Origin: Daejeonella sp.
GTDB taxonomy: Bacteria > Bacteroidota > Bacteroidia > Sphingobacteriales > Sphingobacteriaceae
Direction of reading: 5' to 3'
DNA length: 64,000 nucleotides
NCBI RefSeq assembly: GCF_030684675.1
Contig: NZ_JAUXXZ010000050.1
Location: 1-64,000, forward strand
Position numbers and translations under genes: made by a program. The notes beneath the pieces are model-generated. The model saw nothing but the letters and a program-made list of their open reading frames with translations, searched no databases and had not been told where the DNA came from. This document shows, in pieces, positions 53,170-61,446 of this stretch. Positions within the stretch are counted from its first letter, which is position 1. Every line of letters begins with the position of its first letter.

Positions 53170-53934
53170 TTATATTTTCAATGCCGCTTCTAACAAATTT
53201 CTATCAGGAAAATTCACCAATACGCCCATTCCCTTTTTCTGGTAAACTACCATGCTCCCCAACGCTACAGCCGATATATTTGTTTTAGATATTATTTCAT
53301 CGATATGATCTAATTTTCCTGCGCCTCCATTTGCAATTACCGGTATATTAACGGCGTCAGATATCTTCTTCAAAATATCGATATCATATCCGGTCCATGT
53401 ACCATCCCTATCCATTGACGTGACTAGCAATTCTCCGGCTCCGAAATCTTCCATCGTTTTCGCCAGGTCGACAGGATTATGGTTTTGCCTTTTAGTGCCA
53501 CAATGACTATAAACCTGATAATTCCCCCAAAGATTCCGTTTTATGTCTATTGATACGAGAACACTTTGATTACCCGAGTGATTTGCAATTTCGCTAACTA
53601 GAAAAGGATTTTCAATTGCCGCAGTGTTCAATATGATTTTTTCAAAACCTATAGAAAGGATTTTTTTGGCAGTCTCACTATCATCAACACCGCCACCATA
53701 TGATAATGGCATAAAGCATTCGTCGGCAATCTCTCTCAATATTTTAAAGTTGGGAGGGCGCTTTTCAAGTGTTGCCCTAATATCGAGAAAACACAGTTCA
53801 TCGACTTCCAATTCATTAAAAATCCTCACCGTATTGATTGGATCACCGATATACCCTGGGTCACCGAAACGGATAGTTTTAACTAAAGATTCTTCAACCA
53901 ATTGCAAACACGGAATAACACGAATTCTCAACAT
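53170..53934 (-). CDS. wbuZ: HisF-like amidation protein (WbuZ)
   Basis: A 254-residue TIM barrel homologous to the cyclase subunit of imidazole glycerol phosphate synthase. In histidine biosynthesis Asp11 and Asp130 catalyse; here residue 11 is Gln (VIPCLQL) while D130 is kept (VSIDIK). Loss of Asp11 is normal for the polysaccharide-associated WbuZ/HisF2 group, which serves to channel ammonia from the HisH partner to the WbpG-type enzyme. It overlaps wbuY by seven bases. The full triad wbuX-wbuY-wbuZ is present in order. Confidence 0.88.
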   Translation of the reverse strand: MLRIRVIPCLQLVEESLVKTIRFGDPGYIGDPINTVRIFNELEVDELCFLDIRATLEKRPPNFKILREIADECFMPLSYGGGVDDSETAKKILSIGFEKIILNTAAIENPFLVSEIANHSGNQSVLVSIDIKRNLWGNYQVYSHCGTKRQNHNPVDLAKTMEDFGAGELLVTSMDRDGTWTGYDIDILKKISDAVNIPVIANGGAGKLDHIDEIISKTNISAVALGSMVVYQKKGMGVLVNFPDRNLLEAALKI

Positions 53935-54545
53935 TTAATTTTTGCAAAGTTTTCAAACAATCTCATACCAAACTTGTGGCTCTTTTCCGGGTGGAACTGA
54001 GCGCCGTAAACATTGCCACTCGCCACCGCTGAGTCAAATTCTACACCATATTTGGTTCTCATAATTGAGTCCGAGGGATCTTTGGCACGAACAAAATATG
54101 AATGAACAAAATAATATCTTAGTTCCCCATTAAAATTTTCCGTAAGCCCATTTACCTTGGTAACTGTCGCGACGTTCCAACCCATATGTGGAACCTTGAG
54201 TTGGCTATCAATTCTCCCTTTAAAGTGATAAGCCATGCCCGGTATCCATCCCAAACCCGAAAGTTCACCCTCTTCGCTACCGTCCATCAATAACTGCATT
54301 CCCAAACAAATCCCTAAAATTGGAATTTTCTCAACTAACGCTTTATAGTCCAGAACTTCCTTAAGCCCGGAAGAATTGATACGCTGCATCGCAGAATCAA
54401 AAGACCCGACGCCCGGTAATAAGATTTTTGGCGAAGCCATAATAACGTCTGGATCAGACGTTATCTGCGCTAATACACCTACTTTTTTAAACATATTAGC
54501 AACCGAACCGAGATTGCCCATGCCGTAATCGACAATTGCGATCAT
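53928..54545 (-). CDS. wbuY: HisH-like glutamine amidotransferase (WbuY)
   Basis: A 205-residue class I glutaminase with the triad Cys80 (LGICLGMQL), His185 and Glu187 (QFHPEKSH), and the HisH-type oxyanion region PGVGSFDSAM. It releases ammonia from glutamine for the acceptor enzyme encoded by the adjacent genes. The context, with a WbpG-type gene two bases upstream and an Asp11-less HisF downstream, shows it belongs to glycan amidation, not histidine synthesis. Confidence 0.9.
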   Translation of the reverse strand: MIAIVDYGMGNLGSVANMFKKVGVLAQITSDPDVIMASPKILLPGVGSFDSAMQRINSSGLKEVLDYKALVEKIPILGICLGMQLLMDGSEEGELSGLGWIPGMAYHFKGRIDSQLKVPHMGWNVATVTKVNGLTENFNGELRYYFVHSYFVRAKDPSDSIMRTKYGVEFDSAVASGNVYGAQFHPEKSHKFGMRLFENFAKIKC

Positions 54546-54547
54546 AA

Positions 54548-55714
54548 CTATTTTACAGGTAAACAGTACTTCAGGTAAAAACTCATTGGAACCAAATTCC
54601 TTTTTGCTAAAAAATAAAATAATGGTCTAAGTAGCTCAAACCTCTTCTTATATGTCGGAAATTCAGTCCAAAATCTAGGTGGCTGACTCATAATATGATC
54701 GTATTCCTGATCTGTCAAACCCAATCTCTTTTTGAAATAATTAACAAGATCATCCGGAATATGGGGTTCTGTATTATATAATTCCCATGCCTCAGCTCTA
54801 GACATTTTTCCGTTCCTAACTAACGCTGCCAGAGTATTATTTCGAAAGTCCGCACCGAATTTACCAGGTGCATAAACACTATGTAGAAACGCAGTCATCC
54901 TATTTTCCAGATGATGACCACCATAATACTCCCAATCATATTCCTTCTCCAGAATTGCTCGAGCCTCCTCTTTATTATATTCCAAATACCAAAATGGCCT
55001 AATCTTTCTTATACGCTTAAAAAGTGTCCATTTCAGAAAATTATAAAAGGTCATCAACGGATAGGTTTTCATCGGCCGCGTTCCGTATTGCTTGTGGATT
55101 GACTTAATGTATTTTCCATCAAAATAGTTTTTCCCAACAGGTGTAATCCCCTCAGTAATAAAAGAATGGCCCTCAAAGACATATTTGACGCCCCATCTAT
55201 CAGCAGCACGATACATGGTTTCAGCCAGAGCAAGGTCTGTCGCTGCCTCAATTTCAGTAACCCCGGCCAGAAAAAAAGACTTGAAAATGTCATCAGATTC
55301 CTTGTTATCAGTCACGTGGGTGAAGAGATCGACTTTAAGTTTACTCAATACCTTTCTGATGTTTTCTGTCGCGATCGATGAGTTCCAGGTATTATCATAA
55401 TGTACAGCCAAAGGTCTCAGACCCCATTCGAGAGCTTTCATTATCATATAAGATGAATCTGTACCACCACTTACTCCAACTATGCAGTCGTATGTTTTAC
55501 CCTTGCCATCTCTTTTCACTTCCTCAATTATCTCCGAAAATATTTTTAAGCCCTTTTCAGTGCCAGTTCCATATTCTAAAGTAAGATCATCAACCTGTCT
55601 GCAATAATTGCAAACACCATTGACATCGAAAGTGATACTAGATACCCGTTCATCATATATACATCTTGTACATATTTGAACCGTTGCTTCAGAAATATCC
55701 TTTGATTGTAACAT
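54548..55714 (-). CDS. wbuX: N-acetyl sugar amidotransferase (WbpG/PseA/WbuX)
   Basis: A 388-residue enzyme with an N-terminal zinc-binding set (C15, C18, C35, C38, in CTRC and CNYC), the PP-loop ATP motif VSGGTDSSY (about residues 81-89) and a C-terminal region typical of WbpG and PseA. It uses ATP and ammonia from the HisH/HisF pair to change an N-acetyl group into an acetamidino group. In P. aeruginosa the substrate is a 2,3-diacetamido uronic acid; in Campylobacter it is pseudaminic acid. Here both a diacetamido-sugar route and a nonulosonate route are encoded, so either could be the target. Confidence 0.92.
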   Translation of the reverse strand: MLQSKDISEATVQICTRCIYDERVSSITFDVNGVCNYCRQVDDLTLEYGTGTEKGLKIFSEIIEEVKRDGKGKTYDCIVGVSGGTDSSYMIMKALEWGLRPLAVHYDNTWNSSIATENIRKVLSKLKVDLFTHVTDNKESDDIFKSFFLAGVTEIEAATDLALAETMYRAADRWGVKYVFEGHSFITEGITPVGKNYFDGKYIKSIHKQYGTRPMKTYPLMTFYNFLKWTLFKRIRKIRPFWYLEYNKEEARAILEKEYDWEYYGGHHLENRMTAFLHSVYAPGKFGADFRNNTLAALVRNGKMSRAEAWELYNTEPHIPDDLVNYFKKRLGLTDQEYDHIMSQPPRFWTEFPTYKKRFELLRPLFYFLAKRNLVPMSFYLKYCLPVK

Positions 55715-55725
55715 TTGTTTCTTAA

Positions 55726-56655
55726 TTAAGTATCTGAATTAAACCTAGCGTGTATGGATTTTATAATTTCATGGGATTTACCCTTTCTAGACCCGAGTTC
55801 AATGTCCATTAATAATAAGCATTTACTATCTCCACACACAACAAATACACCTTCATTATTTATTTCAGCGACCTGACCTGGCGTACCATAAAACTGCCTT
55901 TCATCAATTCGAGTCTCCCAAATAATAAGCTTTTCACGTTTATAAAAAGTATAAGCTCCCGGATAGGGTGATGCCTGAGCGCGGATGAAATTAAAAATGG
56001 CTAAGGCAGAATTATTCCAGTTTATGAGCCCATCTTCTGGTATCCGCTGTGCACAGTAAGATGCCAGTTCATGATTTTGCTCGTAGGGTACTATCCCTCT
56101 ATTCAGAAGCGCAACATAATTACTTTTTAAAACCTCGGCCGCGGCTTCTTCTAAATGGTCCAGTATAGTGGAAATATTTGAATTTGGATCAGGGTTATAT
56201 TTATATTGATGCCAAATCACTCCATCATCCATTCTTTCTGTAAATGAGAAGAGTGAAAAACCAACAGTTTCTTCTCCGTTAATGATATTCCATACCAAGG
56301 GCGACCCACCACGATATTTGGGTAAGAGTGAGTTGTGCAAGCCAATAAATCCAAATGGTACAGTTTCCAATATAGTTTTGGTGAATAGCCAATACCAACA
56401 AATTACCAAGCATAGTTCCGGATTCTCGTAAACAATTATCTGTTCCGAGTCCTTTCTATTCTTTGCAATTGATAATTTGATATTATTTTCCTTACAATAC
56501 GTGATATACTCTTGAAGAACACTTCGTGGATCCATAGAATCATCAATAGTTAACACGCCACTTATTGTATTTTCAGAAACGGTACGAATTGCCTTTAAGC
56601 AATTCAAGCCGAGCTTCTTACTCCCTATAAACAAAACCTTATTGATATTTCCCAC
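55726..56655 (-). CDS. Sugar N-formyltransferase (formyl-THF dependent)
   Basis: A 309-residue protein of the formyltransferase fold. The catalytic core is LHNSLLPKYRGGSPLVWNIING, with His107 and the later Asp143 in ERMDDGV. The Asn of the canonical N-x-H triad is Gly105 here (IGLH), a variant I know from some glycan-linked members. The C-terminal domain (about residues 200-309) resembles the Fmt/ArnA OB-like domain. It would formylate an amino sugar nucleotide. It starts with GTG and sits between the oxidoreductase and wbuX, with an aminotransferase and SDR two to three genes upstream. Confidence 0.83.
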   Translation of the reverse strand: MGNINKVLFIGSKKLGLNCLKAIRTVSENTISGVLTIDDSMDPRSVLQEYITYCKENNIKLSIAKNRKDSEQIIVYENPELCLVICWYWLFTKTILETVPFGFIGLHNSLLPKYRGGSPLVWNIINGEETVGFSLFSFTERMDDGVIWHQYKYNPDPNSNISTILDHLEEAAAEVLKSNYVALLNRGIVPYEQNHELASYCAQRIPEDGLINWNNSALAIFNFIRAQASPYPGAYTFYKREKLIIWETRIDERQFYGTPGQVAEINNEGVFVVCGDSKCLLLMDIELGSRKGKSHEIIKSIHARFNSDT

Positions 56656-56665
56656 TGATAACGAG

Positions 56666-57634
56666 TTAGGGATTAATCAACAGTGCATTTTCTAGCACAT
56701 ATAACGCTTCCCTTGGATTTATAAAAACTTTAGAAATGCCTTTAATCGCTTGAACAAAGTCAGTCAATTCCAGCAAGAGGGGCTCTTGCTTGTACATCGG
56801 GTACTTAATTATTTTCCCGGCAGTGACAAGTCCATAACCAAGAAAGGACTCATTTGTTAACGATGATCGATAATCAAAATCACTATTTTCATAGAATGTT
56901 ACTTCCTGATTAAAATAATCTCCAAGGAGCATTCCAGAATTACCAAATATTTCGATGGTCCGCTTGTAACGTGGGGATATCCAGCTAAATTCACTAGAAG
57001 CTTTAATTCCATTTTCCAGATCCATAATGGCCTTCACATAAATTTCCTGCTTGCCGGCCTTTATTACCTGTGAGTGTATATTATTTACTTTCCCCCCTAA
57101 ATAATTTATAATATCCAGATCATGGACCGCTAAATCAATTAATACCCCTTCTGTATTTCCCAAGAGGCGTTTAGGAAAAGGACCACATCTATAAGTATTA
57201 ATGATATAAATATTGTCAAGAAACTTGTTATCAAGAAACTCCTTAATTTTTGTTATCACCGGATTAAATCTCTCAACATGCCCGACTGTGAAAACAATTC
57301 CCTTACGTTCAGCAGCTAAAATCATCTCTTCAGCATCAGCCAAATTGTGGGCGATAGGCTTTTCAACAAGTACATTTATTCCTGCCTCTATTGCCGAAAG
57401 GGCTATCTTTCGGTGAGTGACAGGCGGAGTAGCTACAATTATACCATCAGGCCTTTGCTGAATTAATACCTCATAATCTTCGAATGCTTTGTCAATTCCA
57501 AATTTTTTTTTCGCATGATCTAAATTGGATTGGTTATTATCTGCGATAATGATTTCATCCACTTCAGGCATATTTCTTAAAACTCTAATGTGATTTTGTC
57601 CCATTGAGCCCGAACCAATAACACCTATTTTCAC
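56666..57634 (-). CDS. Gfo/Idh/MocA oxidoreductase (GnnA/WlbA-like UDP-HexNAc 3-dehydrogenase)
   Basis: A 322-residue NAD(P)-dependent oxidoreductase with IGVIGSGSMGQNHIRVL, the family signature VLVEKPIAHN and GHVERFNPV, then VHDLDIINYLGG. The GHVERFNP form is the one I associate with UDP-GlcNAc 3-dehydrogenases such as GnnA, which make the 3-keto sugar for a DegT aminotransferase; P. aeruginosa WbpB is more divergent. The start is GTG. It begins one base after the SDR gene and serves, by inference, the diacetamido-sugar branch with the WbpE- and WbpD-like enzymes upstream. Confidence 0.83.
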   Translation of the reverse strand: MKIGVIGSGSMGQNHIRVLRNMPEVDEIIIADNNQSNLDHAKKKFGIDKAFEDYEVLIQQRPDGIIVATPPVTHRKIALSAIEAGINVLVEKPIAHNLADAEEMILAAERKGIVFTVGHVERFNPVITKIKEFLDNKFLDNIYIINTYRCGPFPKRLLGNTEGVLIDLAVHDLDIINYLGGKVNNIHSQVIKAGKQEIYVKAIMDLENGIKASSEFSWISPRYKRTIEIFGNSGMLLGDYFNQEVTFYENSDFDYRSSLTNESFLGYGLVTAGKIIKYPMYKQEPLLLELTDFVQAIKGISKVFINPREALYVLENALLINP

Positions 57635-57635
57635 T

Positions 57636-58610
57636 TTATTTATTTTTAAATAATGTTTCTATGTACCATTTAATTGTAGGAATAATTGCCTGATCAAAGG
57701 TTGTGATATCTTTGAAATTCAACAGTCTTTCTGCCAGCTCTACATTTCCTTCAAGCACTCTGACGTCACCGATCCTAGTCGCTCGGCGCTCAATTTCACC
57801 TGAATATTTTAACTCTTTACATATTATTTCAATTACATCCTTAATCATAATCTGCTTCCCCGAAGCAAGATTGATTATTTGGCCATGAGCTTCTTCATTC
57901 TTGTAAATTTCAGCTGTCCAATACGCCGAATCTTTCACATAAAAGAAATCTCGGGTTTGAGTTCCATCATCAAATATCACAGGTTTCTCGCCCTCCATTA
58001 TTCTTCTGATTGTTAATGGAATCACTCCGGCATAGTTCTTCTCATTCTGACGCGGGCCGAAATTATTAAACGGTCTTACTATCGAAAAATCAATCCCAAA
58101 AGTTTTTCCGTAGGAATACACTAATAAATCTGAAGCGGACTTACTTGCTGCATATGGCGTATGACCCAACAAGGGATGATTTTCATCCATCGGTGTATAA
58201 ATAGCTGTGCCATATACCTCTGATGAAGAATATGCAATAATCGAAATTTGCCTTTTAGATAACCGTATGATCTCTAATAAATTTTGAGTCATTTTAATAT
58301 TCTGATCAAAACACCAGACAGGATTCTCTAATGATGCTTCGAGTGGAATTACAGCCAAATGGAAGATTACATCTATTTCATTGTCAGATATTATTTTTGC
58401 AATAGATTCATAATTGGTAACATCACAGTTTATAAAACGGAATTTTGAATTGACTTTTGCTTCCGACAAATTTTCTTCTTTCCCTAAATAAAGGTTATCT
58501 ACCGCAATTATTTTCACAACTGGCTCGGTAAGTAGATGGTCACATAAGTGACTGCCAATGAACCCGGCCCCACCTGTAACTAGAACATTTTTATTATTAA
58601 AATCAGCCAT
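57636..58610 (-). CDS. SDR-family dehydratase/epimerase (LegB-like candidate)
   Basis: A 324-residue extended SDR with VLVTGGAGFIGSHLCDHL, IAYSSSEVYGTAIYTPMDEN, PYAASKSASDLL (Tyr-x3-Lys) and IVRPFNNFGPRQ. The EVYGTA...PxDExHPL pattern and the PFNxxGPRQ segment recall LegB-type GDP-GlcNAc 4,6-dehydratases and, less closely, the ArnA decarboxylase. It overlaps the aminotransferase gene by eight bases. It could supply a 4-keto sugar for that aminotransferase and the formyltransferase, or stand in for the missing LegB of the nonulosonate route. Confidence 0.8.
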   Translation of the reverse strand: MADFNNKNVLVTGGAGFIGSHLCDHLLTEPVVKIIAVDNLYLGKEENLSEAKVNSKFRFINCDVTNYESIAKIISDNEIDVIFHLAVIPLEASLENPVWCFDQNIKMTQNLLEIIRLSKRQISIIAYSSSEVYGTAIYTPMDENHPLLGHTPYAASKSASDLLVYSYGKTFGIDFSIVRPFNNFGPRQNEKNYAGVIPLTIRRIMEGEKPVIFDDGTQTRDFFYVKDSAYWTAEIYKNEEAHGQIINLASGKQIMIKDVIEIICKELKYSGEIERRATRIGDVRVLEGNVELAERLLNFKDITTFDQAIIPTIKWYIETLFKNK

Positions 58611-59724
58611 TTTTTTGTTCTTTAATATGAGTATTTAAGCTGCTACAAACCGTAGCTATTTGCTCTTCAGTGAGTTCGAAATACAGCGGCAGTGCAAGTG
58701 TTTGATGGTATAATGTCAGTGAATTCGGACATTCGTCAGCACTATTGTAAACTGGTTGTATATGTGATGCGTAAGTACCAATCTGACATTGAATACTTTC
58801 CCGTTTTAAGGAAACGATCAAATCGTTCCTTCTAAGGCTTGAATCCAGGCAAACTACATAACTTTGGTAAACATGGTAGAAATTTGTTGGCTCCACGGGA
58901 GTAGTTAAAAATTCATTATCCCTTAAAAAATTATTATAGACTGCAACTAGCTCTCTTTTTCTTTCAAGAACTTTTGGATATCTTTTTAGTTGAACCAGAG
59001 CAATTGCAGAATTAATATCAGATAGTTTGTAATTATAACCCAATGTTTCAAAGCTAGGGATTGCAAACTCAGTCTGACGACTATATGCCGAACTCATACC
59101 GAAACACGAAAGAGATGCCATAATTTGAGCATATTCGTCGTTATTGGTTACATTCACTCCGCCTTCTCCTGAGGTCACATTTTTTCGGCCATGGAGTGAA
59201 AAACACGTTATGTCTCCAAATGAACCCACATTTTTACCGCTATACTTAGCGCCCATTGCACAGGCTGCATCCTCTATAATTTTCAACCCATATTCGTCTG
59301 CTATTGATTTTATCTGATCCATATCAGCCATTAATCCAAAAGCATGAACGACGATTATAGCTTTGGTCTTTGAATTAATTTTTGCCTTAATCTTATCCGG
59401 ATCGATGTTATAGGTATATAAATCAACATCAACGAATCTTGGTATAGCACCGCAGTAAAGTACCGCATGGCCGGTAGCAGGAAATGTAAAATCAGAAACA
59501 ATAACTTCATCACCTTCCTTAATTCCGATTGCCAGCAACGCCAAATGTAGCCCCGCAGTGCAGTTGTTCACGGGAATTGCATGTTTTACTGCGATGTCTT
59601 CTTTAATGTAGGAAGAAAGAGCTAGTCCTTGTGGGCCTTGCCCGGCTACCCAACCTGAATCGAAAGTTTCCTGAATTGCCTTTAATTCCTCGTCATTAAA
59701 AAACGGTTTAGATAAAAATATCAT
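58603..59724 (-). CDS. DegT/DnrJ/EryC1 PLP aminotransferase
   Basis: A 373-residue aminotransferase starting SKPFFNDEELKAIQETFDSG, with VNNCTAGLHLALLAIGI, the phosphate-site VSDFTFPATGHAV and the PLP lysine in SLHGRKNVTSGEGG. That general pattern fits C4 aminotransferases of the ArnB/PseC kind. It is coupled to the SDR gene by an eight-base overlap, so the two probably act in sequence on one sugar, with the formyltransferase as a later step. It is the second of two adjacent DegT genes and clearly not a recent duplicate of the first. Confidence 0.87.
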   Translation of the reverse strand: MIFLSKPFFNDEELKAIQETFDSGWVAGQGPQGLALSSYIKEDIAVKHAIPVNNCTAGLHLALLAIGIKEGDEVIVSDFTFPATGHAVLYCGAIPRFVDVDLYTYNIDPDKIKAKINSKTKAIIVVHAFGLMADMDQIKSIADEYGLKIIEDAACAMGAKYSGKNVGSFGDITCFSLHGRKNVTSGEGGVNVTNNDEYAQIMASLSCFGMSSAYSRQTEFAIPSFETLGYNYKLSDINSAIALVQLKRYPKVLERKRELVAVYNNFLRDNEFLTTPVEPTNFYHVYQSYVVCLDSSLRRNDLIVSLKRESIQCQIGTYASHIQPVYNSADECPNSLTLYHQTLALPLYFELTEEQIATVCSSLNTHIKEQKNG

Positions 59725-59732
59725 CAGGCTTT

Positions 59733-60836
59733 TTATTTAATAATATTAATGATTCGGTTCAAGTCTTCATTGGTAATCTGTGGGTGCACTGGAAGGCTAA
59801 GAACCTGTTGTGATATTTTCTCTGACACAGGGAAATCACCCTCTTTGTATCCAAACTTTTGAAAGACCGGATAGGTGTGAAGAGGCTTCGGATAAAATAT
59901 TCCAGGAAATACATTATTTCTCTGAAGGTCTTGAACAAGTTCATCTCTAGTTCTGCCGTATTTACCTACATCTACTTTTATTGTATATTGGTGATATACA
60001 TGCCCGTAATTGCTAGGCACGCTTGGAATAGTAATTCCCGAAATACCGGACAACCCCTTATTTAAAATTGCAGCATTTTCCAGTCGTTTCCGGTTGAAAT
60101 TTTCAGCCATTTTTAGTTGACTTAGTCCAATAGCAGCGTGAATATCCGTCATTCTGTAGTTGTACCCGAATCCAGTGTAATTATATTGAGTTACTAATGA
60201 CTGTCCATGATGTCTAAATGATTTTACGTTTTCAATAAAACTTTCATTATTAGAGGTTAATACACCTCCTTCTCCAGCCATAATATTTTTTGTGGCGTAC
60301 AAGCTAAACGCACTGACATCCCCAAATGATCCTGCTTTTTGGTCATTTAGCGTCGCCCCATGCGCCTGACAAGCATCTTCTAATATTGTAATTTTAGCGG
60401 CATTAGCCAATGTTTGTATCTGTGGCATATCAGACAACAAACCATAGAGATGGATCGGCATAATGACCTTCGTTTTCGCCGTTATCTTGTTCTGAATATT
60501 CTTCGGGTCTATGTTGAATGTATCTTCGTCTATATCAGCAAATACAGGCTTTGCGCCCATCATTAGAATTGAATTAGCGGATGCTACGAAGGTAAACGGA
60601 CTTGTTATAACTTCGTCATCTTTATCCACCCCAAGAGCAAAAAGTCCTGCATGTAGTGCTGCTGTCCCAGAATTAAGAGCAGCGCTATATTTTACGCCGC
60701 AATATTCTGCAAATTTTGCCTCTAACTCGGCAACCTTTACTCCTTGGGTGATCATCCCCGATCTCAAAACCTCCAAAACACTGTTACAAGTATCTTCGTC
60801 AATAAAAGGTTTGGCTGTAAAAATTTTTTCGTTCAT
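59733..60836 (-). CDS. DegT-family aminotransferase (WbpE/WlbC-like)
   Basis: A 367-residue PLP enzyme with AKPFIDEDTCNSVLEVL, LNSGTAALHAGLFALG, SPFTFVASANSI, VIMPIHLYGLLSDM and the lysine segment SLYATKNIMAGEGG. These features match WbpE, WlbC and GnnB, which aminate the 3-keto group of UDP-HexNAc derivatives. It directly adjoins the WbpD-like acetyltransferase gene, its expected next step, and the 3-dehydrogenase homologue is three genes downstream. Confidence 0.87.
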   Translation of the reverse strand: MNEKIFTAKPFIDEDTCNSVLEVLRSGMITQGVKVAELEAKFAEYCGVKYSAALNSGTAALHAGLFALGVDKDDEVITSPFTFVASANSILMMGAKPVFADIDEDTFNIDPKNIQNKITAKTKVIMPIHLYGLLSDMPQIQTLANAAKITILEDACQAHGATLNDQKAGSFGDVSAFSLYATKNIMAGEGGVLTSNNESFIENVKSFRHHGQSLVTQYNYTGFGYNYRMTDIHAAIGLSQLKMAENFNRKRLENAAILNKGLSGISGITIPSVPSNYGHVYHQYTIKVDVGKYGRTRDELVQDLQRNNVFPGIFYPKPLHTYPVFQKFGYKEGDFPVSEKISQQVLSLPVHPQITNEDLNRIINIIK

Positions 60837-61421
60837 CTAACTTCTTTTTAATATTATTAATTCATTACATCCTAAACAAGTCACTTCAAAAGGTTTTGTA
60901 ATGGTATTTGGTGCATCTAAACGCTTTCCACATTTACAGACATAACCGACTAACTTTGCTGGATTCCCTACCATTAAGCTATAGGGGGGTACGTTTTTAT
61001 TAACTACTGTTCCGGCACCAATTAAAGCAAATTCTCCAATCACTGAGCCACAAACGATGGTTGCGTTCGCGCCAATAGACGCTCCTTTTTTTATTATAGT
61101 CGGTGTTATTTTCCAATCATGGTTAAATGATCTCGGATAAAGATCGTTGGTAAATACCATATGCGGACCTAAAAAAACATCATCTTCAATGGTAACGCCC
61201 TTATAAACCGACACTCCGTTTTGAATTTTCACCCTGTTACCAATTGACACATCAAGATCTATGTAACAATCTTTACTAATAATACAATTTTCCCCAATAG
61301 TTACACCCTCCCGTATCTGAACATTCATCCATACATACGTACCTTCTCCTATTTTGCAGTTGTCGCTAACCCAGGACGAATCATGAATTTTCACTCCATT
61401 AACAATCTTAATTTTACTCAT
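60837..61421 (-). CDS. WbpD/WlbB-like sugar 3-N-acetyltransferase
   Basis: A 194-residue left-handed beta-helix acetyltransferase with VWMNVQIREGVTIGENC, VKIQNGVSVYKGVTIEDDVFLGP and MVFTNDLYPRS, close to the WbpD/WlbB pattern, and VPPYSLMVGNPAKLVG at the end of the helix. A small C-terminal zinc-ribbon-like tail follows (CKCGKRL, then CLGC). It would acetylate the 3-amino group made by the WbpE-like enzyme to give a 2,3-diacetamido sugar. It abuts that gene with no gap. Confidence 0.88.
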   Translation of the reverse strand: MSKIKIVNGVKIHDSSWVSDNCKIGEGTYVWMNVQIREGVTIGENCIISKDCYIDLDVSIGNRVKIQNGVSVYKGVTIEDDVFLGPHMVFTNDLYPRSFNHDWKITPTIIKKGASIGANATIVCGSVIGEFALIGAGTVVNKNVPPYSLMVGNPAKLVGYVCKCGKRLDAPNTITKPFEVTCLGCNELIILKRS

Positions 61422-61446
61422 CTATTACAAAATTTTAGATTTTATT

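Noticed and set aside
53170-54545. HisH/HisF pair considered as histidine biosynthesis
   Set aside because: No other his genes are nearby, HisF lacks Asp11, and the pair is coupled to a WbpG-type gene.
60837-61421. Considered as a serine acetyltransferase or GlmU-like protein
   Set aside because: The KIQNGVSVYKGVTIEDDVF segment and the adjacent WbpE-like gene fit the WbpD group better.
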